This document shows, piece by piece, positions 35,968 through 44,412 of a DNA stretch of 64,000 bases. The stretch covers positions 558,001-622,000 of the forward strand of contig NZ_PEIG01000001.1 in NCBI RefSeq assembly GCF_002749975.1, in the 5' to 3' direction. The notes beneath the pieces were generated by a model. That model saw only the letters and a list, made by a program, of their open reading frames with translations. It had not been told where the DNA came from and did no database searches. A program made the position numbers and the translations under genes. Source of the DNA: Gloeocapsopsis sp. IPPAS B-1203 (GTDB lineage: Bacteria > Cyanobacteriota > Cyanobacteriia > Cyanobacteriales > Chroococcidiopsidaceae). Numbering within the stretch: the stretch's first letter is position 1; each line of letters starts with the position of its first letter.

Positions 35968-36603
35968 ATGGCAGCGATCGCAGTTATAGACTACGATATG
36001 GGTAATTTGCACTCTGTCTGCAAGGGTTTAGAAAAAGCTGGAGCAACTCCGAAAATTACTGACTCAGCAATGGAATTAGCAAAAGCTGATGCGCTAGTGC
36101 TACCTGGCGTAGGTGCGTTCGATCCAACAGTGCAACATATTAGATCCCGCAACTTGGTTAAACCCATTAAAGATGCGATCGCAGGCGGTAAACCGTTTTT
36201 AGGCATCTGTATGGGGCTGCAAGTATTATTTGATAGCAGCGAAGAAGGTGTAGAACCAGGATTAGGAATCATCTCTGGTAAAGTACGACGCTTTAAAAGC
36301 GAACCAGGAATTACTATTCCGCACATGGGTTGGAATCAACTAGAACTTACTCAACCTCATTGTCCTCTATGGCAAAATCTATCATTGCAGCCTTGGGTTT
36401 ATTTTGTCCATTCTTACTATGTCGATCCTGAAGATCCTGCAGTTCAAGCAGCAACAGTCACGCATGGTAGTCAAACTGTGACAGCAGCGATCGCCCGTGA
36501 CAATCTCATGGCAATGCAATTTCACCCTGAAAAATCCTCCACAGCTGGATTACAAATCCTCTCCAACTTCGTGCAGCAAGTTCGCACTGTCGTACCAGTG
36601 TAG
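35968..36603 (+). CDS. hisH: Imidazole glycerol phosphate synthase glutamine amidotransferase subunit
   Basis: HisH releases ammonia from glutamine for the HisF cyclase in histidine synthesis. Its 211 residues show the class I glutamine amidotransferase fold: AVIDYDMGNLHSVCKGL at the N-terminus, the nucleophile Cys in FLGICMGLQVLF, and the His-Glu pair in MQFHPEKSS. An AAAGGGGG sequence precedes the ATG. No other his gene is in the window, as usual for the scattered his genes of cyanobacteria. rsmD follows closely in the same direction. Confidence 0.97.
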   Translation: MAAIAVIDYDMGNLHSVCKGLEKAGATPKITDSAMELAKADALVLPGVGAFDPTVQHIRSRNLVKPIKDAIAGGKPFLGICMGLQVLFDSSEEGVEPGLGIISGKVRRFKSEPGITIPHMGWNQLELTQPHCPLWQNLSLQPWVYFVHSYYVDPEDPAVQAATVTHGSQTVTAAIARDNLMAMQFHPEKSSTAGLQILSNFVQQVRTVVPV

Positions 36604-36664
36604 ATATACATTGCTGTAGAGGTAGATGCTAGTTACAGTTTCCCTAGCTCCTAGCCCCTCTTTA

Positions 36665-37198
36665 ATGCGAATTCACGGCAATCGTCTCATCAAAACATTA
36701 CCAGGAAAAGACACGCGACCAACTACAGGAAGGGTGCGCGAAGCAGTGTTTAATATTTGGCAAGGTGCAATCGCAGGTAGCCGGTGGCTAGATCTGTGTG
36801 CAGGTAACGGTTCAATGGGTGCAGAAGCTTTATGTCGTGGTGCAACCCTAGTTGTAGGAATTGAACACTCAAGTCGTGCCTGTACAATTATTAAAGAAAA
36901 TTGGCAACGAGTATCAAAACCAGATCAAACCTTTCAAGTTTTGCGCGGAGATGTCGTGCAGCGGTTAAAAACACTTTCAGGACAACAGTTTGATCGCATC
37001 TACTTCGATCCACCTTATGCAAGTGATTTATATCTACCAGTGTTGCAGGCGATCGCACAGTATCAATTGCTGCATCCGAAGGGCGAACTTGCAGTAGAAC
37101 ATCATCCCAATCTGCCTAAAGTACAACTATCTACACTAGAAATCTGTCGCGAAAAAGTTTACGGGAATACTGCTGTTACGTTCTATCGTGCAGTGTAA
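36665..37198 (+). CDS. rsmD: 16S rRNA (guanine(966)-N(2))-methyltransferase
   Basis: RsmD methylates G966 of 16S rRNA. The start at 36665 matches the family N-terminus (MRIHGNRLIKTLPGKDTRPT). An in-frame ATG at 36626 would add 13 residues and has a GAGGT nearby, so it cannot be excluded. The protein of 177 residues shows WLDLCAGNGSMGAEALCRGA as the SAM loop and the base-flipping DPPY motif (IYFDPPYASD). It runs 3' to 3' against petG, with a shared hairpin between them. Confidence 0.93.
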   Translation: MRIHGNRLIKTLPGKDTRPTTGRVREAVFNIWQGAIAGSRWLDLCAGNGSMGAEALCRGATLVVGIEHSSRACTIIKENWQRVSKPDQTFQVLRGDVVQRLKTLSGQQFDRIYFDPPYASDLYLPVLQAIAQYQLLHPKGELAVEHHPNLPKVQLSTLEICREKVYGNTAVTFYRAV

Positions 37199-37208
37199 CT
37201 CGAAAAAT

Positions 37209-37239
37209 TAAAAGCCCTTCTAATGATTTTAGAAGGGCT
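37209..37239 (-). terminator. Terminator between rsmD and petG
   Basis: AGCCCTTCTAA (37213-37223) pairs perfectly with TTAGAAGGGCT (37229-37239). The minus-strand side is followed by TTTTAATTTTT, so it mainly serves petG; the plus-strand side lacks a T-run but may still help rsmD. Confidence 0.85.
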
Positions 37240-37271
37240 AGCAACCTCGATTAGGTAATGGTTGGTGCAGT

Positions 37272-37385
37272 TTATAAACCCAACTGCTTGCCACGCTTGT
37301 ATTGCTGATACGCAGCAAAAAATAAACCAGCCAAAGTAATTACTATCAAGCCCAGAACAATACCATCGAGTAGTGGTTCAACCAT
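37272..37385 (-). CDS. petG: Cytochrome b6f complex subunit PetG
   Basis: The 37-residue protein is a single transmembrane helix subunit needed for cytochrome b6f assembly in the thylakoid membrane. The sequence [20 protein letters not shown], then [11 protein letters not shown], is that of PetG. The start at 37385 has a GGAG about 9 bp upstream. The longer open frame to 37508 is not the gene. cytM lies about 300 bp away, divergent. Confidence 0.96.
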   Translation of the reverse strand: MVEPLLDGIVLGLIVITLAGLFFAAYQQYKRGKQLGL

Positions 37386-37677
37386 GCAATATCTCCTGTT
37401 GCGATCGCATAATAAGCGCTGCGCTACGCGCAATTGCGCTTCGTGGCTTAGGCTGTATGAGGTTAGATAACTCAACAGTAGCCAACAGTAATAGACTTTT
37501 ACCAGCATACACTGAATTACTGATGTGAGAAAACCTGGTTATTGGTAAATCTTCTACACAAAACTTAACTATAAATGCTGATTTAGCTGACTTTGCTTGC
37601 GAACACTATCAAGAACTTTTAAGCTATGTGTTAGGAGATAAATATTTTTGTGAATTCTCAATTCAAGTAATCAGCTT

Positions 37678-38052
37678 TTGGCTAATCAGTTCGCTAAACC
37701 AGAAATTCTGCTCCAGCGGCTTGCATTCATCGCTTTGGCGATTTTGTTAGTTGCAATTTTAGTTGTTGTAGGTGTGCATAGGGTAAGAGTTTCTGAACCT
37801 TATGTTAAGAATGTTTTGTCATTAGCAGGAGATCCCGTACGCGGAAATGCAATTTTTCAAATGAACTGTGCTGGTTGTCATGGATGGCAAGCTGATGGTA
37901 ACGTTGGTCCTAGTTTGCAAGGTGTTTCTAAGCGCAAGTCTCGCTTTGGTCTAATCCATCAAGTCATTAGCGGCGATACGCCACCGATGCCACAGTTCAA
38001 GCCAAGTCCCAAAGAAATGGCAGACTTGTTAAGTTATTTAGAGACTCTTTAA
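37678..38052 (+). CDS. cytM: Cytochrome cM
   Basis: CytM is a small membrane-anchored c-type cytochrome implicated in the regulation of electron flow and chlorophyll metabolism in cyanobacteria. The protein shows an N-terminal helix (LAFIALAILLVAILVVVGV), the haem motif CAGCH near residue 62, VGPSLQGVSKRKSRFGLIHQ and the Met ligand in PPMPQF. The start is uncertain. The only plausible in-frame codon near the expected N-terminus is TTG 37678 without a ribosome-binding site, while AGGAG at 37633 fits a GTG at 37650 in a different frame that ends after six codons. Confidence 0.92.
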   Translation: MANQFAKPEILLQRLAFIALAILLVAILVVVGVHRVRVSEPYVKNVLSLAGDPVRGNAIFQMNCAGCHGWQADGNVGPSLQGVSKRKSRFGLIHQVISGDTPPMPQFKPSPKEMADLLSYLETL

Positions 38053-38274
38053 GAAACGACTAAATTTACTAGATCCAAACTGCCTCTCGAACTCAACCAA
38101 GTATTCCTCTGGTAGCAAAAACTCCGTAACTGATTGATTAAACTCTTGTGGATGGTCAAATTGTGCACTCCTCTCAATTTTGCCTGTGTCAATCTTCATC
38201 GTCTTGTCGTTTATCTGAGCATGACTACCGTTATTTAAGAAAACTAATGAAAATGTCATAGCGGCGATCGCCAC
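38038..38274 (-). CDS. Candidate small exported protein (78 aa)
   Basis: The frame starts at GTG 38274, just after an in-frame stop. It has a signal-like start (MAIAAMTFSLVFLNNGSHAQ) followed by a polar 58-residue part (FNQSVTEFLLPEEYLVEFER). It overlaps the 3' end of cytM by 15 bp, tail to tail. No family is recognised and no ribosome-binding site is evident. Support comes from the signal peptide and the otherwise empty region. Confidence 0.45.
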   Translation of the reverse strand: MAIAAMTFSLVFLNNGSHAQINDKTMKIDTGKIERSAQFDHPQEFNQSVTEFLLPEEYLVEFERQFGSSKFSRFLKSL

Positions 38275-38472
38275 TATAGTTGTCTGCTGTTTTCAAAATT
38301 TTCTTCCTTCAGTGCACATATATCAATGGACAACGCAACCTAGGGTATAAACGTTTATTCTATATGTCGCTACATTATCAATAGCCTTCGACACAGAAAC
38401 TCTTAATATGTTGGCAATATGATTAATCGCGCTTGACCAACAAAAAACCTGAGCGATCGCAGCAATTACGAC

Positions 38473-39246
38473 TCAAACTGAAACACCAAGAGAAACTTCA
38501 TTACATTCTGTTGCAATGTGCTTGTTAGTCTGCATTAACTGTGATGTAGAATTAATCGCCGTACCATAGGGCTTTTCTTTGTTAAGATACAGCCACGTAG
38601 GCACCTGGCGGACAAGATCGCGATCGCCTTCAAAACAAATTGTCTCTTGCTTCAGGGCAGATTTCAGATGAGTGTAGCCTATCCAAACATGAGTGAATGC
38701 ACTCAGATCAGCTGAGATCAAAACATCCACTCGAAAGCCTGGATCTTTTTGACACACATCCACTTCTCTATCCTCAATCACTACCCACCAGCTACGTTGG
38801 GTTTTACGCCCCTTCGTTAACCCACGAAAGTCAAACTGAAGCACAATTTTTTGCTTGGGTACTGCCTCAAGATTGATTTCTCGCTTCATCGCCCACATCA
38901 ACAAGGCATCATCCAAATCCTCTGAGATAATATGTCCACCTCCCCATTGTTGTGCCCAAGCACTCATCGCCTCAATAATGGGTCGCATGGCTTCTCCCGC
39001 TGGGGTAAGAACGTACTCATGCCCCTGCCCAGTTTCCTTTTCATAGCTGACAACCACTCCTGCTTTCTCAAGTTCTTTGAGTCGTTGAGCCAAAAGAGCA
39101 CGAGACATTAACGGTACTCCTCGACTAATGTCATTGAAGTAGCGACTGCCGTACAGCATTTCTCGCAGCACCAAAGGATTCCAGCGATCGCCAATCACTT
39201 CAGCAGCTTTTGCCACCGGACAGAATTGCCCATATCCCTTTCTCAT
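38473..39246 (-). CDS. HxlR family transcriptional regulator with SCP2-like C-terminal domain
   Basis: The 257-residue regulator has the HxlR winged helix (about 5-100: FCPVAKAAEVIGDRWNPLVL, then RYFNDISRGVPLMSRALLAQ and YVLTPAGEAM). A second region (about 125-235) resembles SCP2-type domains (VLQFDFRGLTKG, DVLISADLSAFTHVWIG). HxlR proteins often sense reactive carbonyls or quinones through Cys. It is divergent from a DsrE-like gene. The control region between them is duplicated 580 bp downstream, in front of an acyl-CoA dehydrogenase gene, so it probably controls both. Confidence 0.9.
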   Translation of the reverse strand: MRKGYGQFCPVAKAAEVIGDRWNPLVLREMLYGSRYFNDISRGVPLMSRALLAQRLKELEKAGVVVSYEKETGQGHEYVLTPAGEAMRPIIEAMSAWAQQWGGGHIISEDLDDALLMWAMKREINLEAVPKQKIVLQFDFRGLTKGRKTQRSWWVVIEDREVDVCQKDPGFRVDVLISADLSAFTHVWIGYTHLKSALKQETICFEGDRDLVRQVPTWLYLNKEKPYGTAINSTSQLMQTNKHIATECNEVSLGVSV

Positions 39247-39342
39247 AGCATATCCAGGGAGAACCTAAATCAGGTTCAGATATTAAACTTGTAACACCTA
39301 ATCCGGCAATCCAGAATAAAAGTATCACAAGATTTAATGAAG
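39236..39342. promoter_or_regulatory. HxlR-locus control region, copy A
   Basis: This 107-bp block covers the first codons of the HxlR gene and the divergent promoter region toward the DsrE-like gene. It aligns without gaps at roughly 80% to 39819-39925. The inner near-palindrome GTTCAGATATTAAAC at 39274-39288 is a likely operator. Confidence 0.65.
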
Positions 39343-39403
39343 GCTATTCGAGGTTAATGTAACAAACTACACAGACAATTTAACACTGTATCGAGTGAAG
39401 CTC

Positions 39404-39817
39404 ATGAAAAATCTAGCAATTGTCATCCGCGATGATGGCTACGACAAGTTATTAACTCCACTCACGTTTGCTTATGTCATGGCAAGCAAGGGTGTTGAGG
39501 TAGATATCCTCTTCTCACTATGGGCAGTTCGTATACTTACCCCAGAAGGTGTGAACTCCTCCAAAATTGAAGGACGTCATGCACCAGATGAGGAATGGCT
39601 ACGAGGACGGTTGGCGCAAAACGGCGACTTTGTAGAAATTTACGATTTCATCAAGGTTTTGAAAGAGACTGGCAAGGTGCATTTCTTTGGTTGCAAGTTG
39701 GCAGCAGCCACCTTTGAAGTGAGCGAAAAGAACTTGATTCCAGAAGCAGAAATCGTCAATCCTGCTTGGTTCTTGAGTGAAAAGGCTGTAAAAGCAGATC
39801 ACTGCCAATATTTCTGA
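39404..39817 (+). CDS. DsrE-like family protein
   Basis: The ATG at 39404 is preferred over a GTG at 39395. The 137-residue soluble protein has a DsrE/DsrF-type alpha/beta fold: [36 protein letters not shown], and [14 protein letters not shown] with a Cys at the place where DsrE proteins carry their sulfur-transfer residue. Family members act in sulfur relay or redox reactions; the partner here is unknown. It is divergent from the HxlR gene, and an acyl-CoA dehydrogenase gene follows after the duplicated control region. Confidence 0.8.
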   Translation: MKNLAIVIRDDGYDKLLTPLTFAYVMASKGVEVDILFSLWAVRILTPEGVNSSKIEGRHAPDEEWLRGRLAQNGDFVEIYDFIKVLKETGKVHFFGCKLAAATFEVSEKNLIPEAEIVNPAWFLSEKAVKADHCQYF

Positions 39818-39818
39818 A

Positions 39819-39925
39819 TTCCTTTCTCATAGCGTATCTAAGAAGATTGCAAATTAGGTTCAGATCTTGAACTTGTAACACCTGATCCGGCAAATCAAAA
39901 TGGGAGCATCACAAGAATTAAAGGA
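39819..39925 (+). promoter_or_regulatory. HxlR-locus control region, copy B
   Basis: The block starts 2 bp after the DsrE-like stop codon and ends at the GGAG ribosome-binding site of the acyl-CoA dehydrogenase gene. It retains a relic of the regulator's start (minus-strand ATGAGAAAGGA). The operator-like palindrome GTTCA-GATCT-TGAAC at 39857-39871 is perfect in its arms. Confidence 0.65.
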
Positions 39926-39934
39926 GTCTGTCTC

Positions 39935-41086
39935 ATGTTAGAACAACAGACTGCAACAACCTTCCAACAAGAAAGGATAGATTGGTTGTCCCTGGCGGAA
40001 TCTTTAGGAAACCAATTTGCAGCAAGAGAAGTCGAAGCCGATGAGAGCGACCTGTTTGTCGCGGATAATATGACCAGATTGAAAGTATCTGGGCTGATGG
40101 CAGCAGGTGTCCCGACTGAACTAGGTGGTGGCGGAGCCAGCTATACTGAGCTTTGTACTGTGCTACGGATTTTGGGGCGCTATTCCAGTTCAACAGCACT
40201 GGCGTTTTCTATGCATACACATCAGGTCATGATACCAACTTGGCGCTGGAACAATCAGAAGGCTCCAGTGGATGGGTTACTCAGACGAGTGGCAACAGAG
40301 CAACTGATTATGCTCAGTAGTGGCGGTTCTGATTGGTTACAAAGTTCTGGCACAGCGATCAAAGTAGAAGGTGGATTTCTAATTACAGCTCGTAAAGTAT
40401 TTGCTAGCGGTGCGCCGATCGCAAATTTATTAATGACAAGCACTGTTTATCAAGATCCCGAAATAGGGTCTACGGTATTACATTTTGCGGTTCCTATGAC
40501 TGCCCAGGGCGTGACGATTGAATCCACTTGGCAAGCAATGGGGATGCGGGGAACAGGTTCGCATGATGTTGTGCTGTCTGATGTGTTTGTACCGGATGCG
40601 GCAATTGCTTTGCGTAGAGAACAAGGCAAGTGGCATTTTATTTTTCACCTCATCTCGATGGTGGCAATTCCATTAGTTTATTCGGTTTATGTTGGGGTTG
40701 CAGAAGCAGCGCGCGATCGCGCAGTTCAACTAGCAAAGAAACGTCACACTGATGAACATCTTTGCTACATGGTAGGAGGTTTAGACAATGAATTGATGGC
40801 TGCAAAACTATCACTCCAGCATATGATTTCTACTGCTGTAGTCAGTCAACCTGGCTTTGAAACCACAAATCAAATTATGACAGGACGGGCACTAGTTGCC
40901 AAAGCGGTACTAAACGTTGCTGATTTGGCGATGGAAATTGCGGGAGGAAGTGCATTCTATCGTAAACTGGGTTTGGAAAAATTGTTCCGCGATTTGCAAG
41001 GAGCGCGCTATCATCCTTTACGGGAGGAGGCTCAGCGCAAGTTATCGGGTCAACTAGCACTTGGGTGGAATGTGTCTTCTTTATAA
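39935..41086 (+). CDS. Acyl-CoA dehydrogenase family flavoprotein
   Basis: The 383-residue protein has the acyl-CoA dehydrogenase layout. An N-terminal helical domain (VSGLMAAGVPTELGGGGASY) is followed by a beta domain with the flavin-contact segment MLSSGGSDWLQSSGTAI, and by MGMRGTGSHDVVLSDVFVP. The C-terminal four-helix domain ends with EIAGGSAFYRKLGLEKLFRD. It should bind FAD. Cyanobacteria generally lack beta-oxidation, so a relative acting on other thioester or small substrates (including monooxygenase-like members) is likely. The upstream control region is a copy of the HxlR-gene promoter. Confidence 0.87.
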   Translation: MLEQQTATTFQQERIDWLSLAESLGNQFAAREVEADESDLFVADNMTRLKVSGLMAAGVPTELGGGGASYTELCTVLRILGRYSSSTALAFSMHTHQVMIPTWRWNNQKAPVDGLLRRVATEQLIMLSSGGSDWLQSSGTAIKVEGGFLITARKVFASGAPIANLLMTSTVYQDPEIGSTVLHFAVPMTAQGVTIESTWQAMGMRGTGSHDVVLSDVFVPDAAIALRREQGKWHFIFHLISMVAIPLVYSVYVGVAEAARDRAVQLAKKRHTDEHLCYMVGGLDNELMAAKLSLQHMISTAVVSQPGFETTNQIMTGRALVAKAVLNVADLAMEIAGGSAFYRKLGLEKLFRDLQGARYHPLREEAQRKLSGQLALGWNVSSL

Positions 41087-41148
41087 AGTCGTGTCATTTG
41101 GAGCGATTGCCCGTAAATGTGAATCGTGATGAATCAAGCAATTAACGA

Positions 41149-42870
41149 CTAATTAAATTGCTGCGCATAATATCGGGCGTAGCGGCGTGATAGAGCTAAT
41201 AATTCTTCATGCGTACCTGATTCGACAATTTGCCCCTGTTCGATCACTAAAATGCGATCGCAGCGCCGCACAGTAGCTAGACGGTGGGCAATGATAAATA
41301 CAGTACGACTGTGCATCAGTCGTTCTAAGGCTTCTTGTACCAAAGTTTCCGATTCAGAATCTAAAGCACTAGTAGCTTCATCAAGAATGAGAATGCGCGG
41401 ATTGAGGAGTACTGCACGGGCGATCGCAAGTCTTTGGCGTTGTCCGCCTGATAAATTGACACCGCGTTCTCCGACTAGAGTGTCATAACCATAAGGCAAT
41501 TGCGTAATAAATTGATGTGCATTCGCGATTTTAGCGGCTGTCTCGATTTCATTAAGATCAAACTCGGTTTTACCAAAGGCAATATTTTGGGCGATCGTTC
41601 CTGAAAAAAGAATTGTTTCTTGCGGTACAATTCCAATCTGCCGTCTTAAGCTACGCAAGGTGACATCTTGAATATCAATACCATCAATGAAAATTTCACC
41701 AGATAGCGGATCGTAAAAGCGCGGTAACAAATTCACAATCGTTGTTTTACCTGCACCCGAAGCACCGACAAACGCAATTCTTTCACCTGGATGCGCTAGC
41801 AAGCTTAAGTCTTTGATCACAGGTTGTTCAGGTTTATATGCAAAAGAAACGTGGCGATATTCTACTTTGCCTGAAACTGGAGGAAGCGCGATCGCATTTG
41901 GCTTTTCTAAAACAGTAGGTTTGATTGCTAATAATTCAAAAATTCGATCTACCGATGCTTGTCCTTGCTTAAACTCATTGTAATTAGTTGTGATAATGCC
42001 AATTGGATCAATTAATAATGCTAAACCTGCGACGTAACTCACAAATTCGCTAGCCGTCAAGTTTTCCGCAGAAATTTGCCAACCACCCAAAAACAATAAT
42101 ATTAAAGCACTGATAGCTTCGAGAAAACCAATGACTGGAAACTGAATCGCTTTTAATCTCTCTGCAGCATATTTAGCTTTACGATTGCGTTCAGCATCTT
42201 GGCGAAAGCGATTTAAGGCATAATCTTCGGCAGCAAAAGCTTGCACTAAACGAATACCACTGAAAACCTCAATGAGTAATGCTGATAAATCTGATATCTG
42301 ATTTTGACTGCGGCGCGAAACTTGCTGCAACCGTTCGCCAAACCAAGCAATCAAAATTGCCATTAATGGCGCAATAATCAATGTAGATAGTGTAAGTTGC
42401 CAGTTGAGATAAATCATGTACCCCAAAACGACAATTAACTGCAACACACAAGGAATAAAGTCGTGAAAGATTTTGTTGATGACTTCCCCAATGCGATCAA
42501 CGTCTTCGGTGAGACGATACGACAAGTCACCTGTTTTAGCAGTTTCAAAATAGCTTAAGTTTAACCGCTGTAGATGCGCATATACTTGTTGACGCAAATC
42601 AAACGCAATAAATAAGGCAGCTTTTGCCATTAAGGAATCTTGACCGAACTGCGCGATCTTTTGACTGAGAAATACGACAGCACTGATAACTGCAATTTGA
42701 GCGATCGCCAACACATTTCCCTGTCCAATAGAGGCTGCAATGCGACCTGCTAACCACGCGAGTATAGGCCAAAAGACAGTAAATACTAACGTGCAAACAA
42801 AAGCTTGCGCAATAGTTTTCCACTGCGGCTGAATGTAAGGTAAAAGTTGCCAGTAATGAAAGCGTTTCAA
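41149..42870 (-). CDS. ABC transporter, fused permease/ATPase exporter (MsbA-like)
   Basis: The 573-residue half-transporter would work as a homodimer exporting a lipid, glycan or drug. The first ~310 residues carry six transmembrane helices (for example TIAQAFVCTLVFTVFWPILA). The nucleotide-binding domain has Walker A GASGAGKTT, the signature LSGGQRQR, Walker B ILILDEATSALD and the H-loop IIAHRLATV. It resembles cyanobacterial HepA/MsbA-type proteins, but the substrate cannot be read from sequence. It stands alone on the minus strand. Confidence 0.93.
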   Translation of the reverse strand: MKRFHYWQLLPYIQPQWKTIAQAFVCTLVFTVFWPILAWLAGRIAASIGQGNVLAIAQIAVISAVVFLSQKIAQFGQDSLMAKAALFIAFDLRQQVYAHLQRLNLSYFETAKTGDLSYRLTEDVDRIGEVINKIFHDFIPCVLQLIVVLGYMIYLNWQLTLSTLIIAPLMAILIAWFGERLQQVSRRSQNQISDLSALLIEVFSGIRLVQAFAAEDYALNRFRQDAERNRKAKYAAERLKAIQFPVIGFLEAISALILLFLGGWQISAENLTASEFVSYVAGLALLIDPIGIITTNYNEFKQGQASVDRIFELLAIKPTVLEKPNAIALPPVSGKVEYRHVSFAYKPEQPVIKDLSLLAHPGERIAFVGASGAGKTTIVNLLPRFYDPLSGEIFIDGIDIQDVTLRSLRRQIGIVPQETILFSGTIAQNIAFGKTEFDLNEIETAAKIANAHQFITQLPYGYDTLVGERGVNLSGGQRQRLAIARAVLLNPRILILDEATSALDSESETLVQEALERLMHSRTVFIIAHRLATVRRCDRILVIEQGQIVESGTHEELLALSRRYARYYAQQFN

Positions 42871-43048
42871 GCTATAGTTTCCAAACGAAGTTTTGTTATT
42901 GATCTGACGTTACCAGTATCAGTGACAGTTTCGCAGCGATTCTATTTTTCTCAGATTAGAGATTGACTGTGGTGAGTTTAGGCTAAAACCGAGCTTGCGT
43001 CTAGAGTTACAATGACGGTGGTGATGATTTGAGTATGCTTTGAGCAAG

Positions 43049-43339
43049 ATGAAAAGAGATGAGGTACTAGCAATTTTACTAGCCCATCAGACAAAGCTGA
43101 AGGATTTTAATGTAAAATCATTATTGCTGTTCGGTTCCGTTGCTAGGAATGAAGCGACAGCAGAGAGTGATGTCGATTTGTTAGTTGAATTTGAGCAACC
43201 TGTTGGACTATTAACATTTGTGAGACTACAGCGTTATCTCGAGAAGATTCTAGAATGTCCTGTAGATTTAGGAACGACAGACTCACTCAAGTCTTATCTG
43301 CAAGAACCTGTGTTAGGGGAAGCAGTACGTGCCTTCTAG
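43049..43339 (+). CDS. mntA: MNT-type nucleotidyltransferase antitoxin
   Basis: The ATG at 43049 is preferred over TTG 43040. The 96-residue protein has the minimal nucleotidyltransferase motif GSx10DxD exactly: G29-S30 then D41 and D43 (LFGSVARNEATAESDVDLLV). In characterised MntA/HepT pairs this enzyme adds AMP to the HEPN toxin and silences it. It overlaps the HEPN gene by 11 bp. Its toxin carries a nonsense codon, so it is probably an orphan antitoxin here. Confidence 0.87.
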   Translation: MKRDEVLAILLAHQTKLKDFNVKSLLLFGSVARNEATAESDVDLLVEFEQPVGLLTFVRLQRYLEKILECPVDLGTTDSLKSYLQEPVLGEAVRAF

Positions 43340-43679
43340 AAAATTGCGTCAGAGAATTCAAGATATTTTAGAAATGAGTCTTGAAATTGAAGACTTCACC
43401 AAAAACATCACTTTTATAGATTTCCAAAATGACAGAAAAACTATAAAAGCAGTCTTATACAATTTAGCGATTATTGGTGAAGCAGCAGGTAGCCTCCTAC
43501 CTGAGATTGAACTTCTTTATCCAGAGATTCCTTAGATTGATATTCGAGGAATTCGCAACATTGTTGTACATGAATACTTTCGAGTCAATTTGGAGATTAT
43601 CTGGAAAACTATCCAAACTGATTTGCCTCCACTAATACAACAACTGCAAGAAGTCATAGAGCAAATATCAAATTCGTAA
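43329..43679 (+). pseudogene. HEPN-domain (HepT-like, DUF86) toxin with premature TAG
   Basis: The frame from GTG 43329 runs 68 codons, meets TAG at 43533-43535 after PEIP, and then continues open to 43679 (116 codons in all, the normal length). Relatives have Trp (IPW-type) at this point, so a TGG to TAG change is likely. The catalytic RNase motif RxxxxH (R76-N-I-V-V-H81) lies after the stop, so the shortened product lacks it. The remaining N-terminal helices are intact. Partner is the overlapping MNT gene. Confidence 0.87.
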
Positions 43680-43698
43680 ATAGTGATGCTGATTAAAC

Positions 43699-44304
43699 TT
43701 AACTATACCGCCGCATATTTTTTCTGACTACCCAAAGAATGAAGGCGATAAGTAGAGTAACAACCACAATTTTAGAAACAGGACCAAGATACTCATCTAC
43801 CAGTTCGTAGTTATCTCCTAGAACGTAACCTAAATAAGTCAGCAAACCTACCCACAATAATGTGCCAAGCGTGGAATAGAGGAGAAAGGGGACTAAATGC
43901 ATTTTACTGATACCTGCAGGAAGTGAAATTAAAGTACGCACTCCAGGAACTAAACGGCAAAAGAAAACAGCTTTACTACCGTGACGCTCAAACCAGCGAT
44001 CTGCTTTAGTAATATCTTTACTAGAAATTGATATCCACTTACCATATTTGTCTGCTAGCTGTTGCAAGCGTTCGGTACCAAGAATTTTACCTGCATAGTA
44101 CCAAGGTAATGCACCTATCACAGTCCCCAAAACTCCAGCGGCGATCGCTGGAATAAACTGCATTTGTCCTCTAGCAATAGTAAAGCCTGCCAAAGGCATA
44201 ATTAATTCGGAAGGAATTGGCGGAAATAAATTTTCAAAAAACATTAACAATCCAATTCCTAAATACCCCAAAGAACTTATGGTGTTTGTAATCCAATTGA
44301 GCAT
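43699..44304 (-). CDS. DedA family membrane protein
   Basis: The 201-residue integral membrane protein has the DedA signatures FFENLFPPIPSELIMPLAG, then YYAGKILGTERLQ and the arginine-containing FFCRLVPGVRTLISLPAGI. DedA (SNARE-associated/VTT) proteins act as lipid scramblases or flippases, for example for undecaprenyl phosphate or phosphatidylethanolamine. About five to six hydrophobic segments are present. It lies on the same strand as the ExoD gene, about 110 bp downstream of it. Confidence 0.92.
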   Translation of the reverse strand: MLNWITNTISSLGYLGIGLLMFFENLFPPIPSELIMPLAGFTIARGQMQFIPAIAAGVLGTVIGALPWYYAGKILGTERLQQLADKYGKWISISSKDITKADRWFERHGSKAVFFCRLVPGVRTLISLPAGISKMHLVPFLLYSTLGTLLWVGLLTYLGYVLGDNYELVDEYLGPVSKIVVVTLLIAFILWVVRKNMRRYS

Positions 44305-44379
44305 AAAGTCTATTTCTGAAGTAGTTTTGGATGGACAGCTTATATAGTCTCTGGTTGAATAATCAGACTATCGTGGAGG

Positions 44380-44408
44380 ATTGGTAATTGGTAACTGGTA
44401 ATTGACTT
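44380..44408. repeat. Short tandem repeat (GGTAATT units)
   Basis: The units TTGGTAATTGGTAACTGGTAATTGA form a short heptamer-type array between the ExoD and DedA genes. The same unit family occurs inside the kinase gene and at 51.85 kb. Confidence 0.6.
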
Positions 44409-44412
44409 ATTG

